Part shown: one piece after another, positions 1-8,063 of the stretch | Layout: each line of letters starts with the position of its first letter | Numbering within the stretch: the stretch's first letter is position 1 | Source: Roseobacter fucihabitans | GTDB taxonomy: Bacteria > Pseudomonadota > Alphaproteobacteria > Rhodobacterales > Rhodobacteraceae | Length of the DNA: 64,000 nucleotides | Assembly: GCF_014337925.2 (NCBI RefSeq) | Contig: NZ_CP143423.1 | Location: 3,440,501-3,504,500 of the forward strand | Reading direction: 5' to 3' | Notes under the pieces: model-generated | The model's database searches: none | Told to the model about the DNA's origin: nothing | The model's input: only the letters and a program-made list of their open reading frames with translations | Made by a program: the position numbers and the translations under genes

Positions 1-379
1 TCCAGTCGAACACGCCCCGAAATGCCAGCCCGATGAACAAAAGGCTGGCCAGGATCATGAAATTATAGGTTTTGCGCGTGTTACATTCCGAGGTGTGCAT
101 CGTGGCCAGCAAGGCCGGTATGCCCAGAACAAGCAGGATATTGGCCGTATTGGAGCCGACAACATTGCCCAGGGCCAGCCCCGGTGCGTTATCCTTGATC
201 GCCTGAATGGAAATCAACAACTCCGGTGCGGAGGTGCCAAAGGCCACGATGGTCAGGCTGACGATCAGGGCCGGAACGCCAAGGCGCAGGCTCAGGTTGA
301 CCGCGCCCTTCACCAGCGCATCGCCCGCAAGCAGCAAGAGCACCAGCCCCAGCCCACTCATCAGCCACGGCATGATCAT
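1..379 (-). CDS. Calcium/sodium antiporter, CaCA family (N-terminal part, cut by window edge)
   Basis: The reverse strand reads an open frame from ATG at 379 off the left edge, about 126 residues. The start is a run of hydrophobic segments with the alpha-1 repeat motifs of YrbG-type Ca2+/cation exchangers: GTSAPELLIS at about residues 49-58, then GNVVGSNTANILLVLG. These acidic and polar residues line the ion site in the family, so an inner-membrane Ca2+(Na+)/H+ exchange role is expected. The start codon overlaps the stop of the upstream small gene (ATGA at 376-379), which implies translational coupling. The second half of the protein lies outside the window. Confidence 0.85.
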   Translation of the reverse strand, partial: MIMPWLMSGLGLVLLLLAGDALVKGAVNLSLRLGVPALIVSLTIVAFGTSAPELLISIQAIKDNAPGLALGNVVGSNTANILLVLGIPALLATMHTSECNTRKTYNFMILASLLFIGLAFRGVFDW

Positions 380-546
380 GCCTTGCCACCCTTGCCACAA
401 GAACAGGGACCACGCCCGATCCGATAGCGGCCACATTTGCGGCATTTGGCGTTTGCCAGGCGTTTGCCACCCAACCAATGCATCTTACCGAACATGGCCA
501 GCACTGCCATGACGACCAAAAACAGGGAAACGATCTTGAAAATCAT
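376..546 (-). CDS. Small membrane protein with zinc-ribbon tail (56 aa)
   Basis: A short open frame between the S49 peptidase and the antiporter. It starts MIFKIVSLFLVVMAVLAMFG, one hydrophobic helix (residues 1-20), followed by a basic stretch and four cysteines spaced CxxC-x9-CxC (KCRKCG then PCSCGKG). That pattern suggests a small zinc ribbon on the cytoplasmic or periplasmic face. It begins 5 nt after the peptidase stop and its TGA overlaps the antiporter ATG, so all three look like one operon. Function unknown. The coupled spacing and intact Cys pattern argue that it is a real gene. Confidence 0.72.
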   Translation of the reverse strand: MIFKIVSLFLVVMAVLAMFGKMHWLGGKRLANAKCRKCGRYRIGRGPCSCGKGGKA

Positions 547-551
547 GCAGG

Positions 552-1349
552 TTACAGACCGAATTGCGCGAAGGCACTGCGCTCTTCGATACTGTGCAGG
601 GCGTCCCCGACGATGCGCGCACCGAAACGCGACAGGAAGGGTTTGCGCAATCCATAGCAGCGGAATGTGACCTTATCGCCAAAGCGCGCCTTCATCATCG
701 GTTTCAGATGCCCGATGCCATCGATCAACCCAAGATCAACCGCGCGGCGCGCCAGCCAGATTTCGCCGGTGAACAGGTCGCGATCCTCGGGCAACTTGCC
801 TTTGCGCCGCGCCGTGACATGATCCTTGAAATTGGCGTGAATGTCTTCGAGCAGATCCTTGAGCCGCGCCACATCCTCGGGGTTTTCAGGGCGGAAGGGG
901 TCGAGCATGGATTTGGATTTTCCGGCGGTGTAGACGCGCCGCTCGATCCCCTGGCGGGCCAAAAACTCATGCGCGCCAAAGGAGGCAGAGATCACACCGA
1001 TGGAGCCAACAACAGAGCTGTCGTCGGCATAAATTTCATCCGCTGCCGCTGCGAGCCAATAGCCGCCAGATGCGGCAACATCCTCCACAAAGGCGATCAC
1101 GGGGATGTTTTTCTCTTCGGCCAGCCGTCGGATGCGCGACCCGATCAGCGAAGATTGCACCGGGCTGCCGCCGGGGGAATTCACCTCCAGGACAACCGCC
1201 GCAGGCTTGCCACGCGAAAATGCTTTCTCGATGATCGGCGCAAGGCTTTGATCATTGAGTGTGCCACGGCCCGACGCGCTGATCACGCCGGACAGGCGTA
1301 GGACAGCGACCGTTGGGTCAGACTTGATAAAAGGGATCCAGCGTTTCAT
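552..1349 (-). CDS. S49 family serine peptidase (SppA/SohB-like)
   Basis: The 265-residue protein, starting at MKRWIPF, has the S49 protease core: VNSPGGSPVQS (about 57-67), the nucleophile serine in DVAASGGYWLA (Ser94) and the likely general-base lysine in YTAGKSKSMLDPF (Lys146, 52 residues later, the usual Ser-Lys distance). It is short, like the single-domain SppA/SohB type that degrades cleaved signal peptides or membrane-associated peptides. I see no obvious N-terminal membrane anchor, so it may act from the cytosolic side. A longer frame reaches 1385, but the extra residues look non-coding and the shorter start matches the family. First gene of a run with the zinc-ribbon protein and the antiporter. 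Confidence 0.88.
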   Translation of the reverse strand: MKRWIPFIKSDPTVAVLRLSGVISASGRGTLNDQSLAPIIEKAFSRGKPAAVVLEVNSPGGSPVQSSLIGSRIRRLAEEKNIPVIAFVEDVAASGGYWLAAAADEIYADDSSVVGSIGVISASFGAHEFLARQGIERRVYTAGKSKSMLDPFRPENPEDVARLKDLLEDIHANFKDHVTARRKGKLPEDRDLFTGEIWLARRAVDLGLIDGIGHLKPMMKARFGDKVTFRCYGLRKPFLSRFGARIVGDALHSIEERSAFAQFGL

Positions 1350-1418
1350 GTCATCCCATGTAGAATGGCAACCCCCATCAAACAAGGAGGCAAGCCCAAT
1401 GAGTTTTATCCTGCGTCT

Positions 1419-2180
1419 TTATTGACGGATGCGCCAACCGGTCTTGAATATCCACCAGATGACCAAGATGCATAAAGCGGTGAAGCCGGCAATCGCGCAA
1501 AGCGAAAACAGGATCGGCACATCAGCCGTGCCAAAGAATGACCACCGAAAGCCTGAGATCAGGTAAACAACCGGGTTAAACAGCGAAATAATCTGCCACA
1601 CAGGCGGCAGCATCGAGATGGAGTAGAACGACCCGCCAAGGAACACCAGCGGGGTCACAATGAGCAGCGGCACCAGCTGCAATTGCTCGAAATTCCCCGC
1701 CCATATGCCAATGATGAAGCCCAAAAGCGCGAAGCTGAGGCAGGTCAGCAGCAAAAAGGCGATCATTGCAATGGGATGCGCGATGCTGACATCCACAAAG
1801 AAAAACGCCGTGATCAGGATGATAACGCCGATGAAAAGCGCCTTGGTCGCCGCCGCCCCGACATAGCCCGCGACGATTTCCAGGAAGTTCACCGGGGCCG
1901 ATAATAGTTCATAGATCGTGCCGATGAATTTGGGGAAATAGATACCGAAAGAGGCGTTGGAAATGGCCTGCGTGATCACGGAGAGCATGATAAGACCCGG
2001 CACGATGAAGGCACCGTAGCTCACACCGTCGACCTCCTGAATACGGCTACCAATGGCCGCGCCAAAGACGACGAAATAGAGGCATGTTGACAGAACCGGC
2101 GACAGGAAGCTTTGCGCGAGCGTGCGAAAGAATCGCGCCATTTCAAAGACGTAGATGGATTTGACCGCCGTCCAATTCAT
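1419..2180 (-). CDS. ABC-2 type transporter permease (YadH-like)
   Basis: A 253-residue inner-membrane protein with six hydrophobic segments. It has the ABC-2 layout: an N-terminal amphipathic region ([20 protein letters not shown]), a first helix at about 24-42, and the family hallmark [17 protein letters not shown] near residue 185-200, followed by [15 protein letters not shown]. It overlaps the ATPase gene upstream by 4 nt (2177-2180), so the two form an exporter. The YadG/YadH type exports unknown substrates. Exact cargo cannot be read from sequence. Confidence 0.9.
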   Translation of the reverse strand: MNWTAVKSIYVFEMARFFRTLAQSFLSPVLSTCLYFVVFGAAIGSRIQEVDGVSYGAFIVPGLIMLSVITQAISNASFGIYFPKFIGTIYELLSAPVNFLEIVAGYVGAAATKALFIGVIILITAFFFVDVSIAHPIAMIAFLLLTCLSFALLGFIIGIWAGNFEQLQLVPLLIVTPLVFLGGSFYSISMLPPVWQIISLFNPVVYLISGFRWSFFGTADVPILFSLCAIAGFTALCILVIWWIFKTGWRIRQ

Positions 2181-3112
2181 GATGGCTCCTTTTCTTCATG
2201 CACGAGCCCGACAAAGATATCCTCAAGGCTGCTTTGGCGGGTGAGCACATCGCGCAACACCAGACCCGCCGCCGAGACATCCGACAACAGCTTGGTAATG
2301 CCCGTGCGTTCGGCGCGCGTGTCATAGCTGTAGGTGAGCGTCTGATTGTCGTCACATAGGGTCAGGTTGTATTTGGCCAGCAACGGCGGGATCGCCTCCA
2401 GGGGCGCGCTCAATTGCACATCAAGCTGCTTTTGTCCCATACGCGCCATCAGGCTGGCCTTATCCTCGACCAAAAGCAATTCGCCCTTGGCGATCACACC
2501 GATACGATCCGCAATCGCCTCGGCCTCTTCGATATAATGCGTGGTCAGCACGATGGTCACGCCGTCCTCCTTGAGCGCGCTCACGATCTCCCACATGTCC
2601 TTGCGCAATTCGACGTCTACCCCCGCGGTAGGCTCATCCAGAAACAACAAACGTGGCTCATGGCTGAGCGCCTTGGCGATCAACACCCGCCGTTTCATGC
2701 CACCCGACAGGGCGCGGATCTGGCTGTCGCGTTTGTCCCAAAGCGACAACTGGCGCAAAATCCGCTCCAGCGCGGCCTCATCGGGGGATTTCCCAAACAA
2801 CCCGCGCGAAAACCGGACCGTGTTGATGACCTTCTCGAAGGGTTCCAGGTTGATCTCCTGGGGCACCAGCCCGATCATGGCACGTGCAGCGCGATAATCG
2901 CGTATCGTATCATGACCGCCCACGGTGACGGCACCGGATGTCGCCGTAGTGATACCACAAATCGTTGAAATCAAAGTCGTTTTGCCGGCACCATTGGGGC
3001 CCAGAAGCGCGATGATCTCTCCGGCTTCGATTTGCAGATTGATGCCCTTGAGGGCCTCGAACCCGTCGCCGTAAGATTTGCGCAGATCCGAAATATCGAG
3101 AATGGGTTGCAT
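2177..3112 (-). CDS. ABC transporter ATP-binding protein (YadG/CcmA type)
   Basis: This is the energising subunit of the exporter with the permease downstream. From MQPILDI it has 311 residues: Walker [11 protein letters not shown] (37-46), Q-loop VPQE (about 83), signature LSGGMKRR (135-142), Walker B LLFLDEP (155-161) and the switch histidine in [12 protein letters not shown]-terminal 80-residue domain follows, as in this subfamily. An upstream extension to 3220 is in frame but has no family match, so 3112 is preferred. The stop overlaps the permease start. Confidence 0.9.
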   Translation of the reverse strand: MQPILDISDLRKSYGDGFEALKGINLQIEAGEIIALLGPNGAGKTTLISTICGITTATSGAVTVGGHDTIRDYRAARAMIGLVPQEINLEPFEKVINTVRFSRGLFGKSPDEAALERILRQLSLWDKRDSQIRALSGGMKRRVLIAKALSHEPRLLFLDEPTAGVDVELRKDMWEIVSALKEDGVTIVLTTHYIEEAEAIADRIGVIAKGELLLVEDKASLMARMGQKQLDVQLSAPLEAIPPLLAKYNLTLCDDNQTLTYSYDTRAERTGITKLLSDVSAAGLVLRDVLTRQSSLEDIFVGLVHEEKEPS

Positions 3113-3226
3113 GACGCTTCTATCCTGTCGCTTGTCATAGGACCCTATGGGTTTGATATCTGAAACAACAGCGCGGCAATGCACATCCCTGCGCGCGTTT
3201 GTGCGCGAAAGCGCGGTCACGCGTGC

Positions 3227-3751
3227 TCAGGATTTTCCGGTCAGCCGCTTCAACCAGCCCTTTTTCTCGGCCTCAGGCGCATCATCGGCGGGCGCATCCT
3301 GCGAAGCCGCAGGCCCCTCAATGGTGTTTTGCAGGTTGGAAAAGAACTGCTCCGCCATCTTCTTGGCAAAACCATCGATGATCCGGCTGCCAAGTTGCGC
3401 CAGCTTGCCGCCGACTTTGGCCTCCACATCATAGGACAATTCAGTTCCGCCGTCCTTGGCCACAAGGCGCACCTCGGCCCCTCCCTTGGCAAATCCCGCA
3501 GCACCGCCCTTGCCCTCGCCGGTGATCGTCAAGGACTCACCCGGCACCATATCCGACAGGGTCACGACCCCCTTGAAGGTCGCCTTGACCGGGCCAACCT
3601 TTTGCACAACCGTCGCCTCGAAGCCTTCTTCGGGCGAACCGGTCACATCCTGTGCGCCCGGCACGCAGGCCTCCAACACTTCCGGGCTCAGCAAAGCGGC
3701 ATAGACCGTCGCAGGGCTGGCGGCGATCTGGCGGGTATCTGACATGTGCAT
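3227..3751 (-). CDS. CoxG-like SRPBCC domain protein
   Basis: The 174-residue protein has the START/SRPBCC fold pattern of CoxG: MSDTRQIAASPATVYAALL at the start, LEACVPGAQDV (the conserved CxPG turn) near residue 32, then GPVKATFKGVVTL and ELSYDVEAKVGGKLAQLGSR. In carbon monoxide dehydrogenase clusters CoxG anchors the enzyme or aids its maturation, but no cox genes are seen here, so the role is open. The C-terminus has an Ala/Asp/Glu linker and a basic end (KKGWLKRLTGKS). GGAGGA sits 8 nt before the first ATG, which favours this start. Confidence 0.8.
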   Translation of the reverse strand: MHMSDTRQIAASPATVYAALLSPEVLEACVPGAQDVTGSPEEGFEATVVQKVGPVKATFKGVVTLSDMVPGESLTITGEGKGGAAGFAKGGAEVRLVAKDGGTELSYDVEAKVGGKLAQLGSRIIDGFAKKMAEQFFSNLQNTIEGPAASQDAPADDAPEAEKKGWLKRLTGKS

Positions 3752-3873
3752 GAGCGGGCTCCTCCAAAGCTGTCTTCTCTCTTTCTAGCGCAGAGATTTC
3801 AGATGCGCCAATCCCATTTCGATTCCGTCGTTTTAACGCTCGACAGGTGTCACAGGGCTGATACCTCTGAACC

Positions 3874-4851
3874 ATGACCGCACCGCCCCAAAACCACGCG
3901 ACACTCGGCATTCTTTTTGTCATTGCGGGCGTTTTCGCCATTTCCATCAACGACATGCTGATCAAACAATTGTCGGGCGGATATCCGTTGCATGAAATCG
4001 TCTTTCTGCGCTCCGCGATCGGCATTCTGTTTTCGCTGGTAATGGTGCGGATGGAAGGCGGCTGGCGCATCCTCAAGACCCGCAGGCCGTTTTTGCACCT
4101 GATCCGGGGGTTATTGATCGTGATCGCTAATATGAGCTTCTTTCTCGCACTCGCGGCGATCCCGCTGGCCGATGCCACCGCCCTGTTTTTTGCTGCACCG
4201 CTTTTTATCACGCTGCTGTCCATCCCGATCCTGGGTGAAAAAGTCGGGATCATGCGGATGAGTGCCGTGCTGGTCGGCTTTGCCGGGGTTGTTATCATGC
4301 AACGCCCTTGGGCCGACAGCGGTACGCTGGAGGCGACGCGCGTTGTTTTACTGCTCCCGGTGCTGGCGGCCTTTACCTATGCGCTGAACCAGATCATGAC
4401 GCGAAAACTCGGCGTGGAAAGCAAAGCCTCCGCCCTGTCGGTCTATATTCAGGCGACGTTCATTGTCGTGTCGATCGGGTTTTATCTGGTGGCCGGTGAC
4501 GGGCGTTTTGCGCAAGGAACCGACAATGCGTCGCTGGAATTTCTGCTGCGCGCCTGGGTCTGGCCCGCGCCGGGCGATTGGGGGGTGATTGTCGGCATGG
4601 GGGCGAATGCAGCCATCATCGGCTATTGTCTCAGCCAGGCCTACCGCATGGCGGATGCGGCTACCGTGGCACCTTTTGAATACGTCGGCCTGCCGCTCGC
4701 GGTTTTCTGGGGCTGGCTGATTTTTGCGGAATTGCCCGTCTGGGAAGTCTGGGCGGGGATTTTCCTCATCCTCGGATCGGGATTGTTCGTGTTTCTGCGC
4801 GAACGTCAAAAAGCGCGGGTTGTGGCGCGCGCCCCGCTCAAACGCCACTGA
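3874..4851 (+). CDS. DMT superfamily (EamA) transporter
   Basis: A 325-residue membrane protein with about ten hydrophobic helices arranged as two EamA repeats. Repeat one begins GILFVIAGVFAISINDMLIK, and the second half contains PFEYVGLPLAVFWGWLIFAE, a typical EamA end motif before the last helices. Such proteins export or import small metabolites such as amino acids or nucleotide sugars. The substrate is not inferable. It is divergent from the CoxG-like gene, with a 122-bp gap between them that can hold both promoters. Confidence 0.88.
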   Translation: MTAPPQNHATLGILFVIAGVFAISINDMLIKQLSGGYPLHEIVFLRSAIGILFSLVMVRMEGGWRILKTRRPFLHLIRGLLIVIANMSFFLALAAIPLADATALFFAAPLFITLLSIPILGEKVGIMRMSAVLVGFAGVVIMQRPWADSGTLEATRVVLLLPVLAAFTYALNQIMTRKLGVESKASALSVYIQATFIVVSIGFYLVAGDGRFAQGTDNASLEFLLRAWVWPAPGDWGVIVGMGANAAIIGYCLSQAYRMADAATVAPFEYVGLPLAVFWGWLIFAELPVWEVWAGIFLILGSGLFVFLRERQKARVVARAPLKRH

Positions 4852-4879
4852 TCCCGCACCGATGCCCTATTGCACGCGC

Positions 4880-5842
4880 TCACTCAATCCGCACTACGAC
4901 CTTCCCTGTTGCCTTGCGTGTCCTGAGCAGATCCAGCGCCTCATTCGCCTGCGCCAGCGGCAGCACATTGCTGACATGGGGTTTGATCTTGCCCTCAACG
5001 TACCATTTGGTCAGCACTTCGAAACTATCCGTCAGCACCTTGGGGTTCACCCGCGTGTACCCGCCCCAATAAAACCCGATCACCGTAAGGTTTTTGACCA
5101 ATAGATGGTTGGCGGGGATTTGGGGCACCTCGCCGGACGCAAATCCCAGCGGGATCAGACGGGCCTCCGGGCGACACGCGCGCAGCGCGGCCTTGAATTG
5201 CGCGCCACCGATAGGATCATAGACGACATCGGCCCCGCCAAGCGATTTCACCACCGCGCGTATGTCATCCGTATCCGAATCGATCAGATGATCTGCGCCC
5301 ATGGATTGCGCCACCGCAAGCTTCTCCGCACCGCGCGCCACGGCGATCACTTCGGCCCCTATCAGCTTGCCCAATTCCACCGCTGTCAACCCAACACCGC
5401 CCGATGCGCCCAGCACTAACAGCCGCTCCCCCGGTTTCAGATGCGCCTTGTAATCAAGGGCCACGTGGCTGGTGCCATAGGCGATCAGGAAAGCCGCAGC
5501 ATGTTCATCGCTCATTTCATCCGGGATCGCCACACAGACATCCGCAGAAATCGCCGCATATTCCGCCAGCGCGTCAAAGCCGCAATAGGCCGCAATGCGC
5601 TGGCCAACCTTCAGGCGGCTCACACCCTCACCAACTTCGGTCACGGTCCCGCAAAGTTCCATACCCAGCGTAAAGGGCAATTGCGGTTTCTCCTGATAGG
5701 TCCCCTTGATGATCAGCAGATCGCCAAAATTGAGCCCGCAGGTATGAACCTTGACCACAACCTGTCCGCCACCCGCAACCGGTTTGGCGATATCGCGCAA
5801 AGCCAGAGGCTGGCCGAGTTCGGTAACTTGCATCGCCCGCAT
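4880..5842 (-). CDS. NADPH:quinone oxidoreductase family protein (zinc-free MDR)
   Basis: A 320-residue medium-chain dehydrogenase/reductase. The N-terminal GroES-like part has CGLNFGDLLIIKGTYQ and PFTLGMELCGTV. The Rossmann part has LVLGASGGVGLTAVELGKLI (about 142-161), a GxxGGVG nucleotide site. The zinc ligands of alcohol dehydrogenases are missing, as in QOR-type quinone or enal reductases. Similar proteins are often annotated for acyl-CoA-linked pathways, so the physiological substrate is unsure. Downstream on the other strand is the EamA gene (convergent). Confidence 0.88.
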   Translation of the reverse strand: MRAMQVTELGQPLALRDIAKPVAGGGQVVVKVHTCGLNFGDLLIIKGTYQEKPQLPFTLGMELCGTVTEVGEGVSRLKVGQRIAAYCGFDALAEYAAISADVCVAIPDEMSDEHAAAFLIAYGTSHVALDYKAHLKPGERLLVLGASGGVGLTAVELGKLIGAEVIAVARGAEKLAVAQSMGADHLIDSDTDDIRAVVKSLGGADVVYDPIGGAQFKAALRACRPEARLIPLGFASGEVPQIPANHLLVKNLTVIGFYWGGYTRVNPKVLTDSFEVLTKWYVEGKIKPHVSNVLPLAQANEALDLLRTRKATGKVVVRIE

Positions 5843-5933
5843 TTAAGGCTCCCCCGCGGTTGTTTCATGCTTATTCAGGCCAGAGCCAACCTGGAATGGC
5901 AAGAGACAATGCAGCCCTAACCCCAAGCCAATA

Positions 5934-7079
5934 TCACCCGACGCGACGACCACCGGACCAGACACCACGCACCAACGGGACATCGCCGATCAAGCGGAAC
6001 CGTGTCAAATCCGCGCGCAGGCCCGGCGCGATACGGCCACGATCCGCAAGGTGACACCCGGCGGCCGCATTCGATGTGACTGTTGCCAGCCCCCGCGCCA
6101 TATCCCCCCATAAAGCTCCAAGCTGCACCGCCCCTTGCAAAAGCGACGCCGGGACATAATCCGAAGACAGAATGTCCAGCAGGTCCCGTTTTGCAAGATC
6201 ATCAGCCGCGACATTGCCTGAATGCGAAGCCCCCCGCACAAGGTTCGGCGCCCCCATGACGATTTGGATACCGCGATCCCGACAGGCCTGTGCCGCCTCG
6301 CGCGTGGTCGGAAACTCGGCGATGCTCACGCCGTGGCTTGCCGATGCGTCTACCTGCGCCCGTGTGGTGTCATCGTGGCTGGCCAGCGTGGCACAGAGGC
6401 GCAAACCCGCCTTGATCGTAGCGCGTTCGTGCCGGTCCCCCAGCGTTTCACGCAAACCTGTCAAATGGCGCACATGATCCTGAAATTCCGGCCCGCTCAT
6501 GCCCCGTTTGCCCCGGATATAGACTTCGAATTTCTCCATATCGCGAAATTGGCGCTGGCCCGGCGTATGATCCATCAGCGAGACGATCCCCACCCGGTCA
6601 TCCACACCGAATTCCTCCAGTTCATCGGGCAGAGTTTCCGAACAGGTCTCTGCGCGCAGATGAAGGTGATGCGATATCCGCAGAGCGCCCTTGCGACGCA
6701 TGCTGCTGATCTCATCGGCCAGTTTACGTGCGTAGCGCGGATAGCGGCTTGGCGCATTCGTGACGATTGAACCAACGCGCACAGCATCAAACACGGTCGT
6801 GATGCCAACGCCAGCCATTTCCGTATCATGCGCAATGATGGCCGCATCATGGGGCCAATCCACCCTGGGACGCGGGCTCAGATGGCGTTCAAGATTGTCG
6901 GTATGCAGTTCAATCAGGCCCGGACAAAGGTAATCCCCTTCACAATCAATTGCGCCCGCGGCGACCGCGGTCCCCGGATCAATCGCGGTGATCAAACCGT
7001 CAGCAATTGTCACCGCACCTTGCACAACCTCCCTGGGCAGGACAATTTTTGCATTGGCGAATGTAGTCTGTGATGTCAT
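5934..7079 (-). CDS. phnM: PhnM, ribose 1-methylphosphonate 5-triphosphate diphosphatase
   Basis: The 381-residue amidohydrolase-superfamily protein carries the PhnM metal motif ELHTDNLERHLSPRPRVDWP (about 57-76) and later HDTEMAGVGITTVFDAVRVG, SLMDHTPGQRQF and SHDDTT. In the carbon-phosphorus lyase pathway it removes pyrophosphate from the methylphosphonate-ribose triphosphate intermediate. Length is normal for the family. The rest of the C-P lyase set is not next to it here. The neighbour is a divergent DUF1045 gene, which commonly travels with phn genes in alphaproteobacteria. Confidence 0.92.
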   Translation of the reverse strand: MTSQTTFANAKIVLPREVVQGAVTIADGLITAIDPGTAVAAGAIDCEGDYLCPGLIELHTDNLERHLSPRPRVDWPHDAAIIAHDTEMAGVGITTVFDAVRVGSIVTNAPSRYPRYARKLADEISSMRRKGALRISHHLHLRAETCSETLPDELEEFGVDDRVGIVSLMDHTPGQRQFRDMEKFEVYIRGKRGMSGPEFQDHVRHLTGLRETLGDRHERATIKAGLRLCATLASHDDTTRAQVDASASHGVSIAEFPTTREAAQACRDRGIQIVMGAPNLVRGASHSGNVAADDLAKRDLLDILSSDYVPASLLQGAVQLGALWGDMARGLATVTSNAAAGCHLADRGRIAPGLRADLTRFRLIGDVPLVRGVWSGGRRVG

Positions 7080-7132
7080 GGCCGTGTTATCCTGTACTTG
7101 CGATACAATGCTGACGTTAAGGGAAATATTTG

Positions 7133-7798
7133 ATGAACTTCACCCGCTACGGCGTTTATTTCACACCGCACCCCGGCGCTTTTGCGGATGCGGGTGCGGC
7201 CTGGCTTGGGTGGGACATCGCCGCTGGCCAGCCTGTTGAGGGGGGTGCGGGCGACATCACCTCCCGCCCGCGCAAATATGGGTTCCATGCGACCCTCAAG
7301 GCACCTTTCAGACTGCGCGCGGGCTCCGGCGAGGACCAACTCAGGACCGCGCTGGCGGCGCTGAGCACGACGCTTGCACCGGTTGCCCTTGACGGCCTGA
7401 CCCTGTCGCGGATCGGCGCGTTTGTCGCACTGACGCCGATCGGGGACACGCAGGCCCTGACGTCCCTGGCGGCCTGTGTGGTGCGTGATCTGGATGGTTT
7501 GCGTGCGCCGCTCGGTGCAGATGAGTTGGCGCGACGCCACCACCCCAACTTCACGCCGCTGCAAAAGGAAAACCTGCGCAGATGGGGATATCCCCATGTC
7601 ATGGAGGCCTTCAAGTTTCACATCACCCTGACCGGCCCCCTGCCACGCGCGATCTTTGGCAAGGTGATGGCGGATGCGACCGCACATTTTGCCGATCTGG
7701 TACCGCGCCCGTTCCTGATGAACAGCCTGACGCTTGTGGGCGAAGGCGGGGATGGGATGTTTCGTGAAATTCATCGCTACACACTCACTGGAAGGTAA
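7133..7798 (+). CDS. DUF1045 protein, 2H-phosphoesterase-like (phn-associated)
   Basis: The 221-residue protein has two HxT motifs, KYGFHATLKAPF (about 47-58) and FKFHITLTGPL (about 161-171), the signature of 2H phosphoesterases that open cyclic phosphates. This family (putative phosphonate metabolism protein, TIGR03223-like) is found beside phn genes, and here it is divergent from phnM with 53 bp between starts. A link to cyclic phosphate or ribosyl-phosphate processing is inference. The frame is also open from a TTG at 7130, but the ATG at 7133 with an AGGGAAA upstream is preferred. Confidence 0.85.
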   Translation: MNFTRYGVYFTPHPGAFADAGAAWLGWDIAAGQPVEGGAGDITSRPRKYGFHATLKAPFRLRAGSGEDQLRTALAALSTTLAPVALDGLTLSRIGAFVALTPIGDTQALTSLAACVVRDLDGLRAPLGADELARRHHPNFTPLQKENLRRWGYPHVMEAFKFHITLTGPLPRAIFGKVMADATAHFADLVPRPFLMNSLTLVGEGGDGMFREIHRYTLTGR

Positions 7799-7826
7799 AG
7801 GCCATTGATCCTTGCAAGCGTATCGC

Positions 7827-7850
7827 AAATTCGCCCGTCGTGGCGAATTT
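7827..7850 (+). terminator. Terminator-like hairpin after DUF1045 gene
   Basis: Perfect 9-bp inverted repeat AAATTCGCC / GGCGAATTT with a 6-nt loop, 28 nt after the stop codon. Only a short T run ends the stem, so termination strength is uncertain. From here to 8063 I see no gene. Confidence 0.5.
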
Positions 7851-8063
7851 CCACAATCGGGGCATGAGCGCAATCTATCTGCGCCTCACAGATGGGTGTT
7901 TAGATAAATTGGCTCCCGCGCCCGGCGGGTGGTCGACGCTTTAGGCCATTCATACTGCTGCGCAAGCCTCAGTCAGAATCTGGCATAACACATGACAAAT
8001 GGCAAAAAGGCACCGGAGTCCGCGCCCATTTTACGCGACCACCGCAGGCCGGTTCGCAGGTTT

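Noticed and set aside
189-470. 93-residue open frame on the minus strand
   Set aside because: Out of phase with the antiporter and zinc-ribbon readings, which carry clear motifs.
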